Source of the DNA: DASRWI01 sp035654655
GTDB taxonomy: Bacteria > Bacteroidota > Ignavibacteria > Ignavibacteriales > Ignavibacteriaceae
Direction: 5' to 3'
Assembly: GCA_035654655.1 (NCBI GenBank)
Contig: DASRWI010000030.1
Coordinates: 1-64,000 of the forward strand
Length of the DNA stretch: 64,000 nt
Shown here: positions 43,264 to 52,648 of the stretch, piece by piece
Layout: the number at the start of each line of letters is the position of its first letter
How positions within the stretch are numbered: the first letter of the stretch is position 1
Notes under the pieces: generated by a model
The model's database searches: none
Told to the model about the DNA's origin: nothing
The model's input: only the letters and a program-made list of their open reading frames with translations
Position numbers and translations under genes: made by a program

Positions 43264-46200
43264 TTGAAATTGAGAGTAATAACTGCACTTATTTCCAGCT
43301 TAGTAATTCTTTTGAGCATAAGTACTTATGGTCAAATAGATTATTATTCTTCAATTCAAATTGATTCTATTCCTATCAACTTTGATAACTATTATAAATT
43401 AAGCCAGCCGACTATTAAAAAAGGTTCCGAAGTAATAACTCTTAAGGATAAAATTCTTTCTAAAGAAGATTATACTATTAGTTATTCAGGTGCATTTGTT
43501 AAACTTTCATCTGAACTTCCATATTCAATATTTGATACTTTAGTTATTACCTATAAGTTTATTGACCTTGCTTTAGAAAAAGAATACAAAAAACATGAAT
43601 TAGTAATAAAAGTTGATGAAAAAACTAAGGACAGCATTAGAGTATCAAGTTCAACAACCAATGCTTTTACATCAGAATCTATTTTTGGCAAAGGAATAGA
43701 AAAAAGTGGAACTTTGATTCGAGGTTTTACAATAGGTACAAACAGGGACTTTTCGCTTCAAAGTGGATTAAGATTACAATTAGCAGGCAATCTTTCTGAT
43801 GATATTGAAATTGTGGCTGCACTTACTGATGAAAATACTCCCATTCAGCCGGAAGGAAATACTGAACGATTAGATGAGCTTGATAAAGTTTTTATTCAGG
43901 TAAAACATCCAAATGCAATTGGTACTTTTGGAGATTACCAGCTTCAAAAAAGAACTGGTGAATTTGGATTTATAGATAGAAAGCTTCAGGGGTTGATGGG
44001 GGAGTTTAATTATAAAAATAATTCAGCTTATGTAAGTGTTGCAGGTTCAAAAGGAAAATTTAATACCAATCAGTTTATTGGTCAGGAGGGAGTACAGGGT
44101 CCATATAGACTAACAGGCGCCAACAATGAAAGAGAAATAATAATAATTGCCGGGAGTGAAAGAGTTTATATTGATGGTGTTGAAATGAGAAGGGGAGAAA
44201 ATAATGATTATGTTATAGATTATACATCTGCTCAGGTTACTTTTACTCCGAAAAAATTAATTACTTCTGCAAGCAGAGTTAACATTGATTTTGAATATAC
44301 TGATAGATTTTTTCAAAGAAATCTTTTTGGTACCGGAGTAAATACTTCATTCTTTGATAGTACAGTCGGATTGAAAGTCCAATATTTGCGTGAAGGAGAT
44401 GACCAGGATTCACCTATTGACATAACTTTATCGGATGCTGATAAAAATGCTTTAGCTAATGCAGGCGATGTTAGAAATAATGCAATGAGAAGTGGTGTTA
44501 CTATTGGTCCGCTTGATTCATTAGGCAGAAATAGAGGAATTTATCAAAAGGTTGATACTCTTATAAATGGAGCCTTGTTTAATTATTATGTTTACAATCC
44601 AGGGGATTCAGCAGCAATTTACTTAGTCAACTTCAGTTATGTTGGTGAAGGTAAGGGAGATTATCTTAAAGAAAGTCTTGGTAATTACAGATTTGTAGGA
44701 ATTGGACAGGGAGGATATTTGCCAGTTGTTTTTCTTCCTTTGCCTGAACTTAAACAACTTGGTAATATTGAACTACAAGTAAAACCAATTGATGATTTAT
44801 CAATCTCTTTAGAATATGCTGGAAGCATTTGGGATAGGAATAGATTATCAACAAAAGATGATGAAGATAATTTTGGTTCAGCAAGGAATATCTTCGTTAA
44901 GCTTAATCCAAAAGAAATTACGATTAATAATAATAATTATGGAAAAGTTGGATTATCATACAAGGATAGATTTATTGAGGAGAGATTTACAAGTCCTGAT
45001 AGATTTAATGTAGTTGAATTTAATCGTGAATATAATATTCAAACTCAGGAAAATGCTTCTGAACAATTAAGAGAAGTGGGCTTAACATATCTTCCAATTG
45101 ATAAAATAAATTTAACTTCAACTTATGGCTTCTTAAAAAAGGGTTCATTTAAATCTAAAAGAGTTAATAATACTGTTTCGCTGGGACTTGATAAATATAT
45201 CGCTAGCTATAATCTGGATTATGTTGAAACCAAAAACCTCATTCAAAAAAGTTATTGGTTAAGACAAAGAGGGAATACCTCATATTCATTTTTAATCTTT
45301 AAACCCGGAATTGATTTTATTGCTGAGGATAAGAAGGATAAAAATTTTACTAATGATTTATTAAATTCCGGAAGTTTAAGATATTTTCAATTTGATCCTT
45401 TCCTTGAAATAATAAATATTAAAGGATTGGAAGCATCAGCAAGATATTCATTTAGAGAAGATGACCTTCCAATAGCAGGGATTTTATCTAAAGAATCTAA
45501 TTCATTTACTCAGTTTTATGAACTTCAGTATAATGGCTTGAAGGAAGTAAATTCATCTGTCAATGTTACTTTAAGGAGTAAAAAATATTCTGAAGAATTT
45601 AAGAATAAAGGTCTTCTTGATAATGAAACTATTCTGATAAGAACAATAAATAAATTTAGCTTATGGCAGCCATTGCAAGGAGATTTATTTTATGAAGTTT
45701 CAACTCAAAGAGCTTCAAGGTTAGAAAGAGTTTTTCTTAAAGTAGAAAGAGGAACAGGTAATTATCGATATATAGGAGACATTAACAATAATAACATTGC
45801 CGATGAAAATGAATTTGAAGCTACAATGTTTGAAGGTGAATATGTTTTGTTGAATCTTCCTACTGATGAATTATTTCCTGTAATTGACCTTAAGGCAAGC
45901 ACTAAATGGAAATTAACTTTAAAGGATATCTTTAAATCAAAAGGTTTAACTAGTACTTTATTGAATCCTTTCTCTCTTGAGACGTATTGGAGAATTGAAG
46001 AGAATAGTACTGAACCTGATTATAAGAAGATATACTTATTTAATTTTTCTTCATTCCAAAATGAGAAAACCACAATCAGAGGAAACAATTATCTTCAGCA
46101 GGATTTGTTCATGTTTGAGAATGACCAGGAATTATCTATAAGATTTAGATTTGCTCAAAGAAGAAGTTTAAATCAATATGCAGGCGGACTTGAACGAGGT

Positions 46201-46722
46201 TATTTTAGAGAAAGAAGTATAAGAATAAAATTCCAAATGGTTGAAGAAATTAATAACCAGACAGATTTAATTAACACAACTGATAATGTTATTGCTGCTG
46301 CGGTATCAAACAGAAAAAGATTAATTAAAGGTAATTCCATAATAACAGATTTCTCATATCGACCTTACAGAAATATTGAAGTGGGTTTTAAAGTGCTTGC
46401 TGCAAGGAATGAAGATTTATTCCCTGTTAAGCCAACTGTTATAGATCAAAATGCTCAAACAATAAGATTAAATATTTCTTTTGCAGGAACCGGAAGAATC
46501 AGAATTGAAGCTGAAAGAAATGAGCTTAACGCAAACACAACAGAAAATTATATTCCATTTGAATTAACAAACAGCAACTTACCCGGGAAAAATTATTATC
46601 TTAGATTCAATTTTGATTATAGATTTTCTACAAACCTGCAGTCTACTGCAAGCTATGATGGAAGAAGTCAGGGTGGAAAATTTATTCATAATTTACGCGC
46701 TGAAGTAAGAGCATTTTTTTAA
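43264..46722 (+). CDS. very large predicted outer-membrane beta-barrel protein, unknown function
   Basis: The 1152-residue product has a signal peptide (about 23 residues) and no family I can name. The first third has a beta-rich plug or Ig-like region (FIQVKHPNAIGTFGDYQL, GPYRLTGANNE, IIAGSERVYIDGVEMRRGENNDYVIDYTSAQVTFTP). The remaining 700 residues alternate polar and aromatic residues like long barrel strands. The last residue is Phe, preceded by NLRAEVRAF, the classic BAM-recognised C-terminus. The start is TTG at 43264 without a Shine-Dalgarno; a second in-frame TTG lies six bases on. It is followed after eight bases by a Nudix gene on the same strand. Confidence 0.75.
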   Translation: MKLRVITALISSLVILLSISTYGQIDYYSSIQIDSIPINFDNYYKLSQPTIKKGSEVITLKDKILSKEDYTISYSGAFVKLSSELPYSIFDTLVITYKFIDLALEKEYKKHELVIKVDEKTKDSIRVSSSTTNAFTSESIFGKGIEKSGTLIRGFTIGTNRDFSLQSGLRLQLAGNLSDDIEIVAALTDENTPIQPEGNTERLDELDKVFIQVKHPNAIGTFGDYQLQKRTGEFGFIDRKLQGLMGEFNYKNNSAYVSVAGSKGKFNTNQFIGQEGVQGPYRLTGANNEREIIIIAGSERVYIDGVEMRRGENNDYVIDYTSAQVTFTPKKLITSASRVNIDFEYTDRFFQRNLFGTGVNTSFFDSTVGLKVQYLREGDDQDSPIDITLSDADKNALANAGDVRNNAMRSGVTIGPLDSLGRNRGIYQKVDTLINGALFNYYVYNPGDSAAIYLVNFSYVGEGKGDYLKESLGNYRFVGIGQGGYLPVVFLPLPELKQLGNIELQVKPIDDLSISLEYAGSIWDRNRLSTKDDEDNFGSARNIFVKLNPKEITINNNNYGKVGLSYKDRFIEERFTSPDRFNVVEFNREYNIQTQENASEQLREVGLTYLPIDKINLTSTYGFLKKGSFKSKRVNNTVSLGLDKYIASYNLDYVETKNLIQKSYWLRQRGNTSYSFLIFKPGIDFIAEDKKDKNFTNDLLNSGSLRYFQFDPFLEIINIKGLEASARYSFREDDLPIAGILSKESNSFTQFYELQYNGLKEVNSSVNVTLRSKKYSEEFKNKGLLDNETILIRTINKFSLWQPLQGDLFYEVSTQRASRLERVFLKVERGTGNYRYIGDINNNNIADENEFEATMFEGEYVLLNLPTDELFPVIDLKASTKWKLTLKDIFKSKGLTSTLLNPFSLETYWRIEENSTEPDYKKIYLFNFSSFQNEKTTIRGNNYLQQDLFMFENDQELSIRFRFAQRRSLNQYAGGLERGYFRERSIRIKFQMVEEINNQTDLINTTDNVIAAAVSNRKRLIKGNSIITDFSYRPYRNIEVGFKVLAARNEDLFPVKPTVIDQNAQTIRLNISFAGTGRIRIEAERNELNANTTENYIPFELTNSNLPGKNYYLRFNFDYRFSTNLQSTASYDGRSQGGKFIHNLRAEVRAFF

Positions 46723-46730
46723 GGAAGTAT

Positions 46731-47189
46731 ATGGAAATAACATCTGAAATAATTGAAGCTCACGTTTTTAGGATTGAAGAGAAAAGCATAAAATTCCTTA
46801 ATTTAAAAAGATCTTCAGAAGTAATTTATCCCGGAGTATGGCAGCCTGTTACTGGAAAAATAAAATCAGGTGAAAAAGCTTATGAAACAGCATTAAGAGA
46901 AATTAAGGAAGAAACTGGAATTATACCTCTTAAGTTATGGGCTGCTCCTCAGGTTAATTCGTTTTATTCAGTTCAAAAAGATGCTATTTATATGGTACCT
47001 ATATTTGCCGCCTTGACCGATGTTAAGGATATTCAATTATGCTCAGAACATTGTGAATACAAGTGGGTTACAAGGGAGGAAGCTAATAAACTAGTCGCTT
47101 GGGAAGGTCAAAAGCAGGCAATGAGAGTAATTGAAGATTATTTTTTGAATAATAAAGTCCATTTAGACTTGGTAGAGATAAAATTTTGA
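46731..47189 (+). CDS. Nudix hydrolase
   Basis: The 152-residue protein has a perfect Nudix box from Gly42 to Ile64 (G-x5-E-x7-R-E-I-x-E-E-x-G-I), so it should cleave a nucleoside diphosphate linked to another moiety, with Mg2+ held by the box glutamates. Length and the WQPVTGKIKSGE context resemble dATP/dihydroneopterin-triphosphate pyrophosphatases (NudB-like), but the substrate cannot be fixed from sequence. AAGGA five bases before the ATG supports the start. Eight bases downstream of the giant barrel gene; the two might share a transcript without a functional link. Confidence 0.88.
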   Translation: MEITSEIIEAHVFRIEEKSIKFLNLKRSSEVIYPGVWQPVTGKIKSGEKAYETALREIKEETGIIPLKLWAAPQVNSFYSVQKDAIYMVPIFAALTDVKDIQLCSEHCEYKWVTREEANKLVAWEGQKQAMRVIEDYFLNNKVHLDLVEIKF

Positions 47190-47269
47190 AAAATAGTTAA
47201 AAAAAAGACTATTCTTTAACTAACATTGTTTTTATTTTATAAAGTTAAATTTTAAATCAGGAGTATAAA

Positions 47270-48187
47270 TTGGGTTTACTTGTTGTTGGTTCATTGGGCC
47301 TTGATACTGTTGCTACACCTTTTGATAGAATTGAAGATGCTTTAGGTGGTTCAGCAACTTACATATCACTTTCTGCTAGTTATTTTAGCGGACCAGTTTA
47401 CTTAGTTGGGGTTGTTGGAGAAGATTTTCCAAAGTCTTATATCAATATGCTTGAAGAACATCATATTGACCTTGAAGGACTTCAAATTGTTCCCGGCGGT
47501 GAAACTTTTAAGTGGTCAGGGAAATACCATTACGACTTAAATGTTCGTGATACATTGTTAACCGAGCTCAATGTTTTTGAAAACTTTGACCCTATTATTC
47601 CTGAAAAAGCAAGAAAAGCAAGATATGTATGTCTTGGAAACATTGACCCTGTTCTTCAGATGAAAGTTTTGGACCAAATGACTGATCCTCAATTTGTAGT
47701 TTGCGATACTATGAACTACTGGATTGAAGGTAAAAGAGATGAATTAGTTAAGCTTTTAAAAAGAGTAAATGTTTTAATTATTAATGACTCTGAAGCAAGA
47801 CTTTTAGCTGATGAACCAAATTTGATTAAAGCTCAAAAGAAAATCAGAGAAATGGGACCTGAAATTCTTATCATTAAAAAAGGTGAACATGGAGCTTTAC
47901 TTTTTACAAAAGATACCGTTTTCTCAGCTCCTGCTTATCCAATGGAATCTATATTTGACCCTACAGGTGCAGGTGATACTTTTGCCGGTGGTTTTATTGG
48001 TTACTTACATAAGACAGGCGATTTAAGTCCTGAAAGTATGAAATGCGCAGTTATATATGGAAGTGCGATGGCTTCATTCTGCGTTGAAAAATTCAGTACA
48101 CAAAGTTTAGAAAAATTAGATTACTTACGTGTTCACGATAGATTTAGAGAATTCTTAAAACTATCAAGATTTGATGAAAAAGACTGA
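47270..48187 (+). CDS. PfkB-family sugar/nucleoside kinase
   Basis: The 305-residue ribokinase-fold kinase begins with VVGSLGLDTV and ALGGSATYISLSAS, and carries the anion-hole and catalytic-base motif DPTGAGDTFAGG (Asp236). Start is TTG at 47270 with AGGAG six bases upstream. The 3' end overlaps the mtnA gene by 14 bases, so the two are translationally coupled. Such coupling suggests the kinase makes a sugar-1-phosphate-linked substrate or otherwise acts in the same salvage route as MtnA; adenosine or other nucleoside kinases of this family are alternatives. Substrate not determined. Confidence 0.87.
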   Translation: MGLLVVGSLGLDTVATPFDRIEDALGGSATYISLSASYFSGPVYLVGVVGEDFPKSYINMLEEHHIDLEGLQIVPGGETFKWSGKYHYDLNVRDTLLTELNVFENFDPIIPEKARKARYVCLGNIDPVLQMKVLDQMTDPQFVVCDTMNYWIEGKRDELVKLLKRVNVLIINDSEARLLADEPNLIKAQKKIREMGPEILIIKKGEHGALLFTKDTVFSAPAYPMESIFDPTGAGDTFAGGFIGYLHKTGDLSPESMKCAVIYGSAMASFCVEKFSTQSLEKLDYLRVHDRFREFLKLSRFDEKD

Positions 48188-49190
48188 TTATTATCCAATT
48201 GATTTCAAGGAAGACTTCTTTGTCTTCCTTGATCAAACTAAACTCCCTTTTGAAGAAGTTTATGTTAAAACGGATGACTACAACAAAATAGCCGAAGCAA
48301 TTGAAAGATTGGAAGTAAGGGGTGCTCCTCAAATTGGTGTTTCAGCAGCTTACGCATTGGCACTTGCCTTTAAAAATAACAACTCTAATTCTAGTAATAT
48401 TTTTGAAACTGCATACAATAGATTAGCTAAAACAAGACCAACAGCAGTTAATTTGTTCTGGGCTTTGAATGAAGTTAAAAAAATATTTGAAGAGAAAAAA
48501 GATTCTGAAAATATTTATAAACTTCTTTTGGATAAAGCAATTGAAATCCATAAAGATGATATTATTAAATGTGATAAGATTGGTCAAAATGGATTAAGGA
48601 TTTTTCATAAAAAATCCAATGTGCTTACTCATTGCAATACTGGCAAACTTGCTACAGCAGGGGATGGAACTGCATTTAATGTAATAAGACAAGGCTATTT
48701 AAATAATTTAGTAAGCTTTGTTTATGCAGATGAAACCAGACCATTACTTCAAGGCTCACGGTTAACTGCTTTCGAACTTGAAAAATCCGGAATTCCTTTT
48801 TCACTTCAATCAGATTCAACTGCTGCAGTTTTAATGCAAAAGAAAATGGTTGACCTTGTTGTTGTCGGAGCAGATAGAATTGCTTTGAATGGAGATACTG
48901 CAAATAAAATTGGTACATATAGCTTGGCAGTTCTATGCAACTTCCACGAAATCCCATTTTACATTTCAGCACCTACTACAACAATTGATAAAACAATTTT
49001 AACCGGTGAAGATATTGAAATTGAATTAAGAAGTAAGTTTGAACTTCTTAAGTTGAATAATATAAATGTTTCTGTTGATGAATATGAAGCATTCACACCG
49101 GCGTTTGATGTTACACCTTCTCATTTAATTTCAGGTATCATTACCGAAAAAGATGTTTATACTTTCCCATATAATTTTTTAAATGAGTGA
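48174..49190 (+). CDS. mtnA: S-methyl-5-thioribose-1-phosphate isomerase
   Basis: MtnA isomerises methylthioribose-1-phosphate to methylthioribulose-1-phosphate in methionine salvage. The eIF2B-like fold is recognised from VRGAPQIGVSAAYALALA, LTHCNTGKLATAGDGTA and VGADRIALNGDTANKIGTY. Catalytic Cys154 and Asp234 keep the spacing of Cys160 and Asp240 in the Bacillus enzyme. The frame opens at TTG 48171; ATG 48174 is preferred. It overlaps the PfkB kinase gene upstream and recO downstream (8 bases), so it lies in a tightly coupled run. No other mtn pathway gene is in the window, apart from a purine nucleoside phosphorylase far upstream. Confidence 0.92.
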   Translation: MKKTDYYPIDFKEDFFVFLDQTKLPFEEVYVKTDDYNKIAEAIERLEVRGAPQIGVSAAYALALAFKNNNSNSSNIFETAYNRLAKTRPTAVNLFWALNEVKKIFEEKKDSENIYKLLLDKAIEIHKDDIIKCDKIGQNGLRIFHKKSNVLTHCNTGKLATAGDGTAFNVIRQGYLNNLVSFVYADETRPLLQGSRLTAFELEKSGIPFSLQSDSTAAVLMQKKMVDLVVVGADRIALNGDTANKIGTYSLAVLCNFHEIPFYISAPTTTIDKTILTGEDIEIELRSKFELLKLNNINVSVDEYEAFTPAFDVTPSHLISGIITEKDVYTFPYNFLNE

Positions 49191-49923
49191 AATTGTTAAA
49201 ACTGAAGGTATTATACTTTCAAAGTTAAACTATGGGGATACCAGTGTCATTGTTAACATCTTTACAAAAGATTATGGAAAAATATCAGCTATGCTCAAGG
49301 GAGCAAGAAATCAAAAATCCAATAAAACCGGAAGACTTGTTGACCCTCTTAATTATCTTCAATTAGTTTTATATAATAAAAGCTCAAGGGAGATTCAATT
49401 AATCTCTGATGTATCAGTAATCTCATATTACCCCAACATAAAAGAAAATCTTGACAAGCTTAAGTATTCATTTGCTGTTATTGAACTGCTTAATAAACTA
49501 TTACCTGAACACGAAGTGAACAGTGTCCTATTTAAAGGAACTATCAGAATCTTTGATTTGTTCAATACATCTAATGAAAATGAAAAAGTTATTTTTGGAA
49601 GATACTTTATGTTCTTTTTAAAAGTAATAGGTTACGAATTACAATTGGAAAGTTGTCATATATGCGGCAAGACAAATTTATCAGGGATGTCTTTGTCGTA
49701 CAACTTTGAAAATGGTATTTTGTGCCGGGATTGTCACGAAAAAATGGAAAATTTTCAGATAGAAGCGGAACTTTTTAATTATCTCAATTGTCTAAAGAAC
49801 AATTATAAAGCAGACAATATTGAAGAAACAATTAAGGACAAAGCTTTATTTTTTATGGAAATGTTTTTAAAATATCATGTTCCATCTTTTCAAAGGTTAG
49901 ATTCGTTTAAGTTAAAATTTTAA
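49183..49923 (+). CDS. recO: DNA repair protein RecO
   Basis: The 246-residue recombination mediator loads RecA onto SSB-coated DNA. The N-terminal OB-fold is clear (VKTEGIILSKLNYGDTSVIVNIFTKDYGKI), followed by KGARNQKSNKTGRLVDPLN. A helical domain and a zinc-finger-like quartet, CHICG plus CRDCH (about residues 157-187), complete the family. Length is normal. Start overlaps mtnA by eight bases and there is no separate Shine-Dalgarno, so translation is coupled. Followed by an HtrA gene with its own GGAGG site. Confidence 0.93.
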   Translation: MSEIVKTEGIILSKLNYGDTSVIVNIFTKDYGKISAMLKGARNQKSNKTGRLVDPLNYLQLVLYNKSSREIQLISDVSVISYYPNIKENLDKLKYSFAVIELLNKLLPEHEVNSVLFKGTIRIFDLFNTSNENEKVIFGRYFMFFLKVIGYELQLESCHICGKTNLSGMSLSYNFENGILCRDCHEKMENFQIEAELFNYLNCLKNNYKADNIEETIKDKALFFMEMFLKYHVPSFQRLDSFKLKF

Positions 49924-49954
49924 TAGAATACGCATTCAATCGGAGGAATACATA

Positions 49955-51439
49955 ATGAGATCTAAAAAACTTATTGGAGCTTTCGTATTATTAACAATTG
50001 GAATTTTATTTGGAGCAATTTTAGTTTCAGGTTTTGGATTGGTAAGACCAAGCTTAGCTGATATAAATTTAGGTGCTTCAAATCCTCCTGTTAATCTTGA
50101 TGCAGATGCCAATTCATTTAGTAAAGCATTTATAGAAGTTGCAGAAAAAGTAACTCCTACCATCGTTCAAATATCAGTAGTTTCAACTCGTACAGAAGAC
50201 CCGCATAGTGAATTTTTCTTTTTCCCATTTAAAGATTTACCTAAAGAACAAAGAGGTTCAGGCAGCGGTATTATTATGACGTCTGATGGTTACATCCTTA
50301 CTAACAATCACGTAGTCGAAAATTCAAGCAAGCTTGAAGTTAATCTTTATGATAAAAGAAAATTTGAAGCTAAAGTAGTTGGTACTGACCCTTTAACAGA
50401 TTTAGCAGTTATAAAGATTGATGCTAAAGATTTACCAATTGCTTTTCTTGGAGATTCAGAAGGTTTAAAAGTTGGTCAATGGGTAATGGCAATTGGTAAT
50501 CCGCTTTCACTTTCATCAACAGTAACTGCAGGAATTGTAAGTGCTATTGGCAGAGGAAGATTAGGATTATTAAAAGACCCATATGGAGTGGAAAATTTTA
50601 TTCAGACAGATGCTGCTATAAATCCGGGTAATAGCGGTGGTGCATTAGTTGATTTATCAGGAGCAGTAATTGGAGTCAACTCAGCTATAGCTGCAGGTGG
50701 GGGTGGTACTTACATCGGTTATGGTTTTGCAATCCCTATTAATCTTGCAAAAAGTGTTGCAAAAGATTTAATTGCTCACGGAAAAGTCAGTCGTGGTTAC
50801 ATTGGAATTAACATTGGTGAAATGGATGAGGAAATGGCTAAATCTCTTGGCTTGGATAAAACAAGAGGGGTAGTCGTTCAGGGATTAGTTCCAGGTGGTG
50901 CAGCAGCAAATGCTGATGTTAAAGAACTTGATGTTATCTTAAAAGTTGATGACAAAGAAGTAAATGAGCCCAATGAATTACAAAGTTATATTGCATCTAA
51001 ATCCGCAGGTTCATCAGTTAAGTTGACATTGTGGAGAGATGGTAAAGAGATGACCAGAAATGTAACTCTTAAAGCCAGGGACAATGAAAAGACTCAGCCT
51101 GTAGTTCAGGAAGATAATGGTGATGCTGAAAAAGATTTAAATACAGGTTCAGCTACTTTTGATAACATAGGTTTAACAGTAAAAAACCTTACAGCTCAGG
51201 ATAAGAAAACCTATAAAATTGAAAATGGCGTCAAGATTACTGATGTAAAACCTTTAAGCAAAGCTGAAGACAAAAACTTAGTTGAAGGTTTTATAATTGT
51301 TGAAGCAAATAAAAAGAAAATTAATAATGTTGATGATTTAGAGAATGTTTTGAAAGATAAAAAAGGCTCTGCTGTAATGTTTAGAATTCAGGACCAGGAA
51401 GGGAATGCACGATTTATTGCAATTAACGTCCCGAAATAA
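49955..51439 (+). CDS. htrA: HtrA/DegP-type periplasmic serine protease
   Basis: The 494-residue envelope protease/chaperone has a signal or anchor segment (residues 6-30), a trypsin-like domain with triad His119 (NNHVV), Asp149 (TDLAVI) and Ser227 (GNSGGAL), a first PDZ domain (about 285-375) and a second PDZ-like domain (about 400-490). It degrades misfolded envelope proteins and is typically stress-induced. GGAGG seven bases before the ATG is a strong ribosome binding site. It follows recO on the same strand but ends at its own strong terminator. Unusually for many HtrA proteins, the linker between the PDZ domains is rich in Asp, Glu and Asn. Confidence 0.94.
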   Translation: MRSKKLIGAFVLLTIGILFGAILVSGFGLVRPSLADINLGASNPPVNLDADANSFSKAFIEVAEKVTPTIVQISVVSTRTEDPHSEFFFFPFKDLPKEQRGSGSGIIMTSDGYILTNNHVVENSSKLEVNLYDKRKFEAKVVGTDPLTDLAVIKIDAKDLPIAFLGDSEGLKVGQWVMAIGNPLSLSSTVTAGIVSAIGRGRLGLLKDPYGVENFIQTDAAINPGNSGGALVDLSGAVIGVNSAIAAGGGGTYIGYGFAIPINLAKSVAKDLIAHGKVSRGYIGINIGEMDEEMAKSLGLDKTRGVVVQGLVPGGAAANADVKELDVILKVDDKEVNEPNELQSYIASKSAGSSVKLTLWRDGKEMTRNVTLKARDNEKTQPVVQEDNGDAEKDLNTGSATFDNIGLTVKNLTAQDKKTYKIENGVKITDVKPLSKAEDKNLVEGFIIVEANKKKINNVDDLENVLKDKKGSAVMFRIQDQEGNARFIAINVPK

Positions 51440-51460
51440 AAATAATTGATTTAAGAAGCC

Positions 51461-51493
51461 AAGGGCTGTCTGAATAAGACAGCCCTTTTTTGT
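51461..51493 (+). terminator. intrinsic terminator after htrA
   Basis: A perfect 10-bp stem AAGGGCTGTC/GACAGCCCTT (51461-51470 with 51478-51487), a seven-base loop and a T run. The minus-strand neighbour ends just beyond it and may share it. Confidence 0.88.
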
Positions 51494-51499
51494 TTAAAA

Positions 51500-52648
51500 T
51501 TACTTCATCAAAATCATTTTCTTATTCATTGTAAAACTGCCTGAAGTTAGTGTATAAAAATAAACCCCTGAAGAAAGATTTGAAGCATTAAACTCAACAG
51601 TATAACTTCCTGGCTGCTTATCTTCATTAACTAAAGTTACAATTTCATTGCCTAAAATATCATAAACCTTAAGAGTAGTAAATCCACTTGAAGGTAATGA
51701 AAAGCTTATTGTTGTGGAATGGTTGAACGGATTTGGATATGATGGATATAAATAAAAATCATTAGGTAAACCATTTTGTGATGTCTCAACTCCTGTAGCA
51801 ACTGTATCCCCATTCTCGTCTATCAGCATTTTACTTTCATAAATTGTAAATCTTCCGGAATCATAGCTGGTTTCAAAGTACATAGTTTTACCATCAGCAG
51901 TTAAGTAAGGCCAGGATTCATTATTTCCTTTTATTTCCCCTAATTTATAAAGGCTATCCATAATGAATGAAATATTTAATGTATGAGGGTTTCCATATGT
52001 TGAATCACTTGTTTTATAATCAACAATTATATCTGCGCCTCTATTATAAGAATAGGTTTCTTCTGAAAAATAAAACTTATTTTTAATTGGCGAAATCCAA
52101 CAACCCCAAGAAGCCATTAAATAATAGGAGTTAGTTGGGTACCTACCCGGTTGGCTCCATAATCCATTTTCATTTAAATAACTTATATTAACTTCATCGC
52201 CATAAAGAACTATCATAGTAGAATCATTAAGAAAATTCCCCATATGCCACGATAAATGACCACTATTAAATCCATTTTCAAGAATCAAATTAGCAGGTCC
52301 CCAATCATTTATAGAATCATTCCAAAAACTTCTATAAATCAAATGGTCTTCTGTAGCTGTGAAAAATAAAGTTTTTTCATCTGGGGTGAGCACTATTTTT
52401 CTTTTAAAATTAAACCCATTTATATTTGAATTAATAAGGTGTGGAGCAGACCAGCCAGTATCTGTTTTGTCTATATAATAATATCCACCGTATAAGTAAT
52501 AGAGCCTTTTCCCATCTGGAGTAATATAAGGATATTTACCCTCCACAACTTTTTTCGGAAAAGACCATTTTTCAATGGCTTCAGGCCAGTTTTGAGAGAA
52601 TAGATTGACTGATAAAAAAACAAGGAAGATAATAAGCAATGACTTCAT
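51500..52648 (-). CDS. secreted WD40-like propeller protein with T9SS sorting domain
   Basis: The 382-residue product has a signal peptide, then repeated PD40-type strands (YPYITPDGKRLYYLYGG, RKIVLTPDEKTLFFTATED, SWPYLTADGKTMYFETSYDSG) suggesting a small beta-propeller (about residues 20-275). The C-terminus is a T9SS sorting module: SYPNPFNHSTTISFSL, with His in place of the second Pro of NPFNP, ending KKMILMK. PD40 propellers are often found in TolB-like and peptidase-associated proteins; here no catalytic domain is attached, so binding or adhesion is plausible. A weak AGAG precedes the ATG. Confidence 0.82.
   Translation of the reverse strand: MKSLLIIFLVFLSVNLFSQNWPEAIEKWSFPKKVVEGKYPYITPDGKRLYYLYGGYYYIDKTDTGWSAPHLINSNINGFNFKRKIVLTPDEKTLFFTATEDHLIYRSFWNDSINDWGPANLILENGFNSGHLSWHMGNFLNDSTMIVLYGDEVNISYLNENGLWSQPGRYPTNSYYLMASWGCWISPIKNKFYFSEETYSYNRGADIIVDYKTSDSTYGNPHTLNISFIMDSLYKLGEIKGNNESWPYLTADGKTMYFETSYDSGRFTIYESKMLIDENGDTVATGVETSQNGLPNDFYLYPSYPNPFNHSTTISFSLPSSGFTTLKVYDILGNEIVTLVNEDKQPGSYTVEFNASNLSSGVYFYTLTSGSFTMNKKMILMK

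Noticed and set aside
47194..47222. TAGTTAAA/TTTAACTA inverted repeat after the Nudix gene as a terminator
   Set aside because: The 8-bp stem is almost wholly AT, and no T run follows the second arm, so it is unlikely to terminate transcription.
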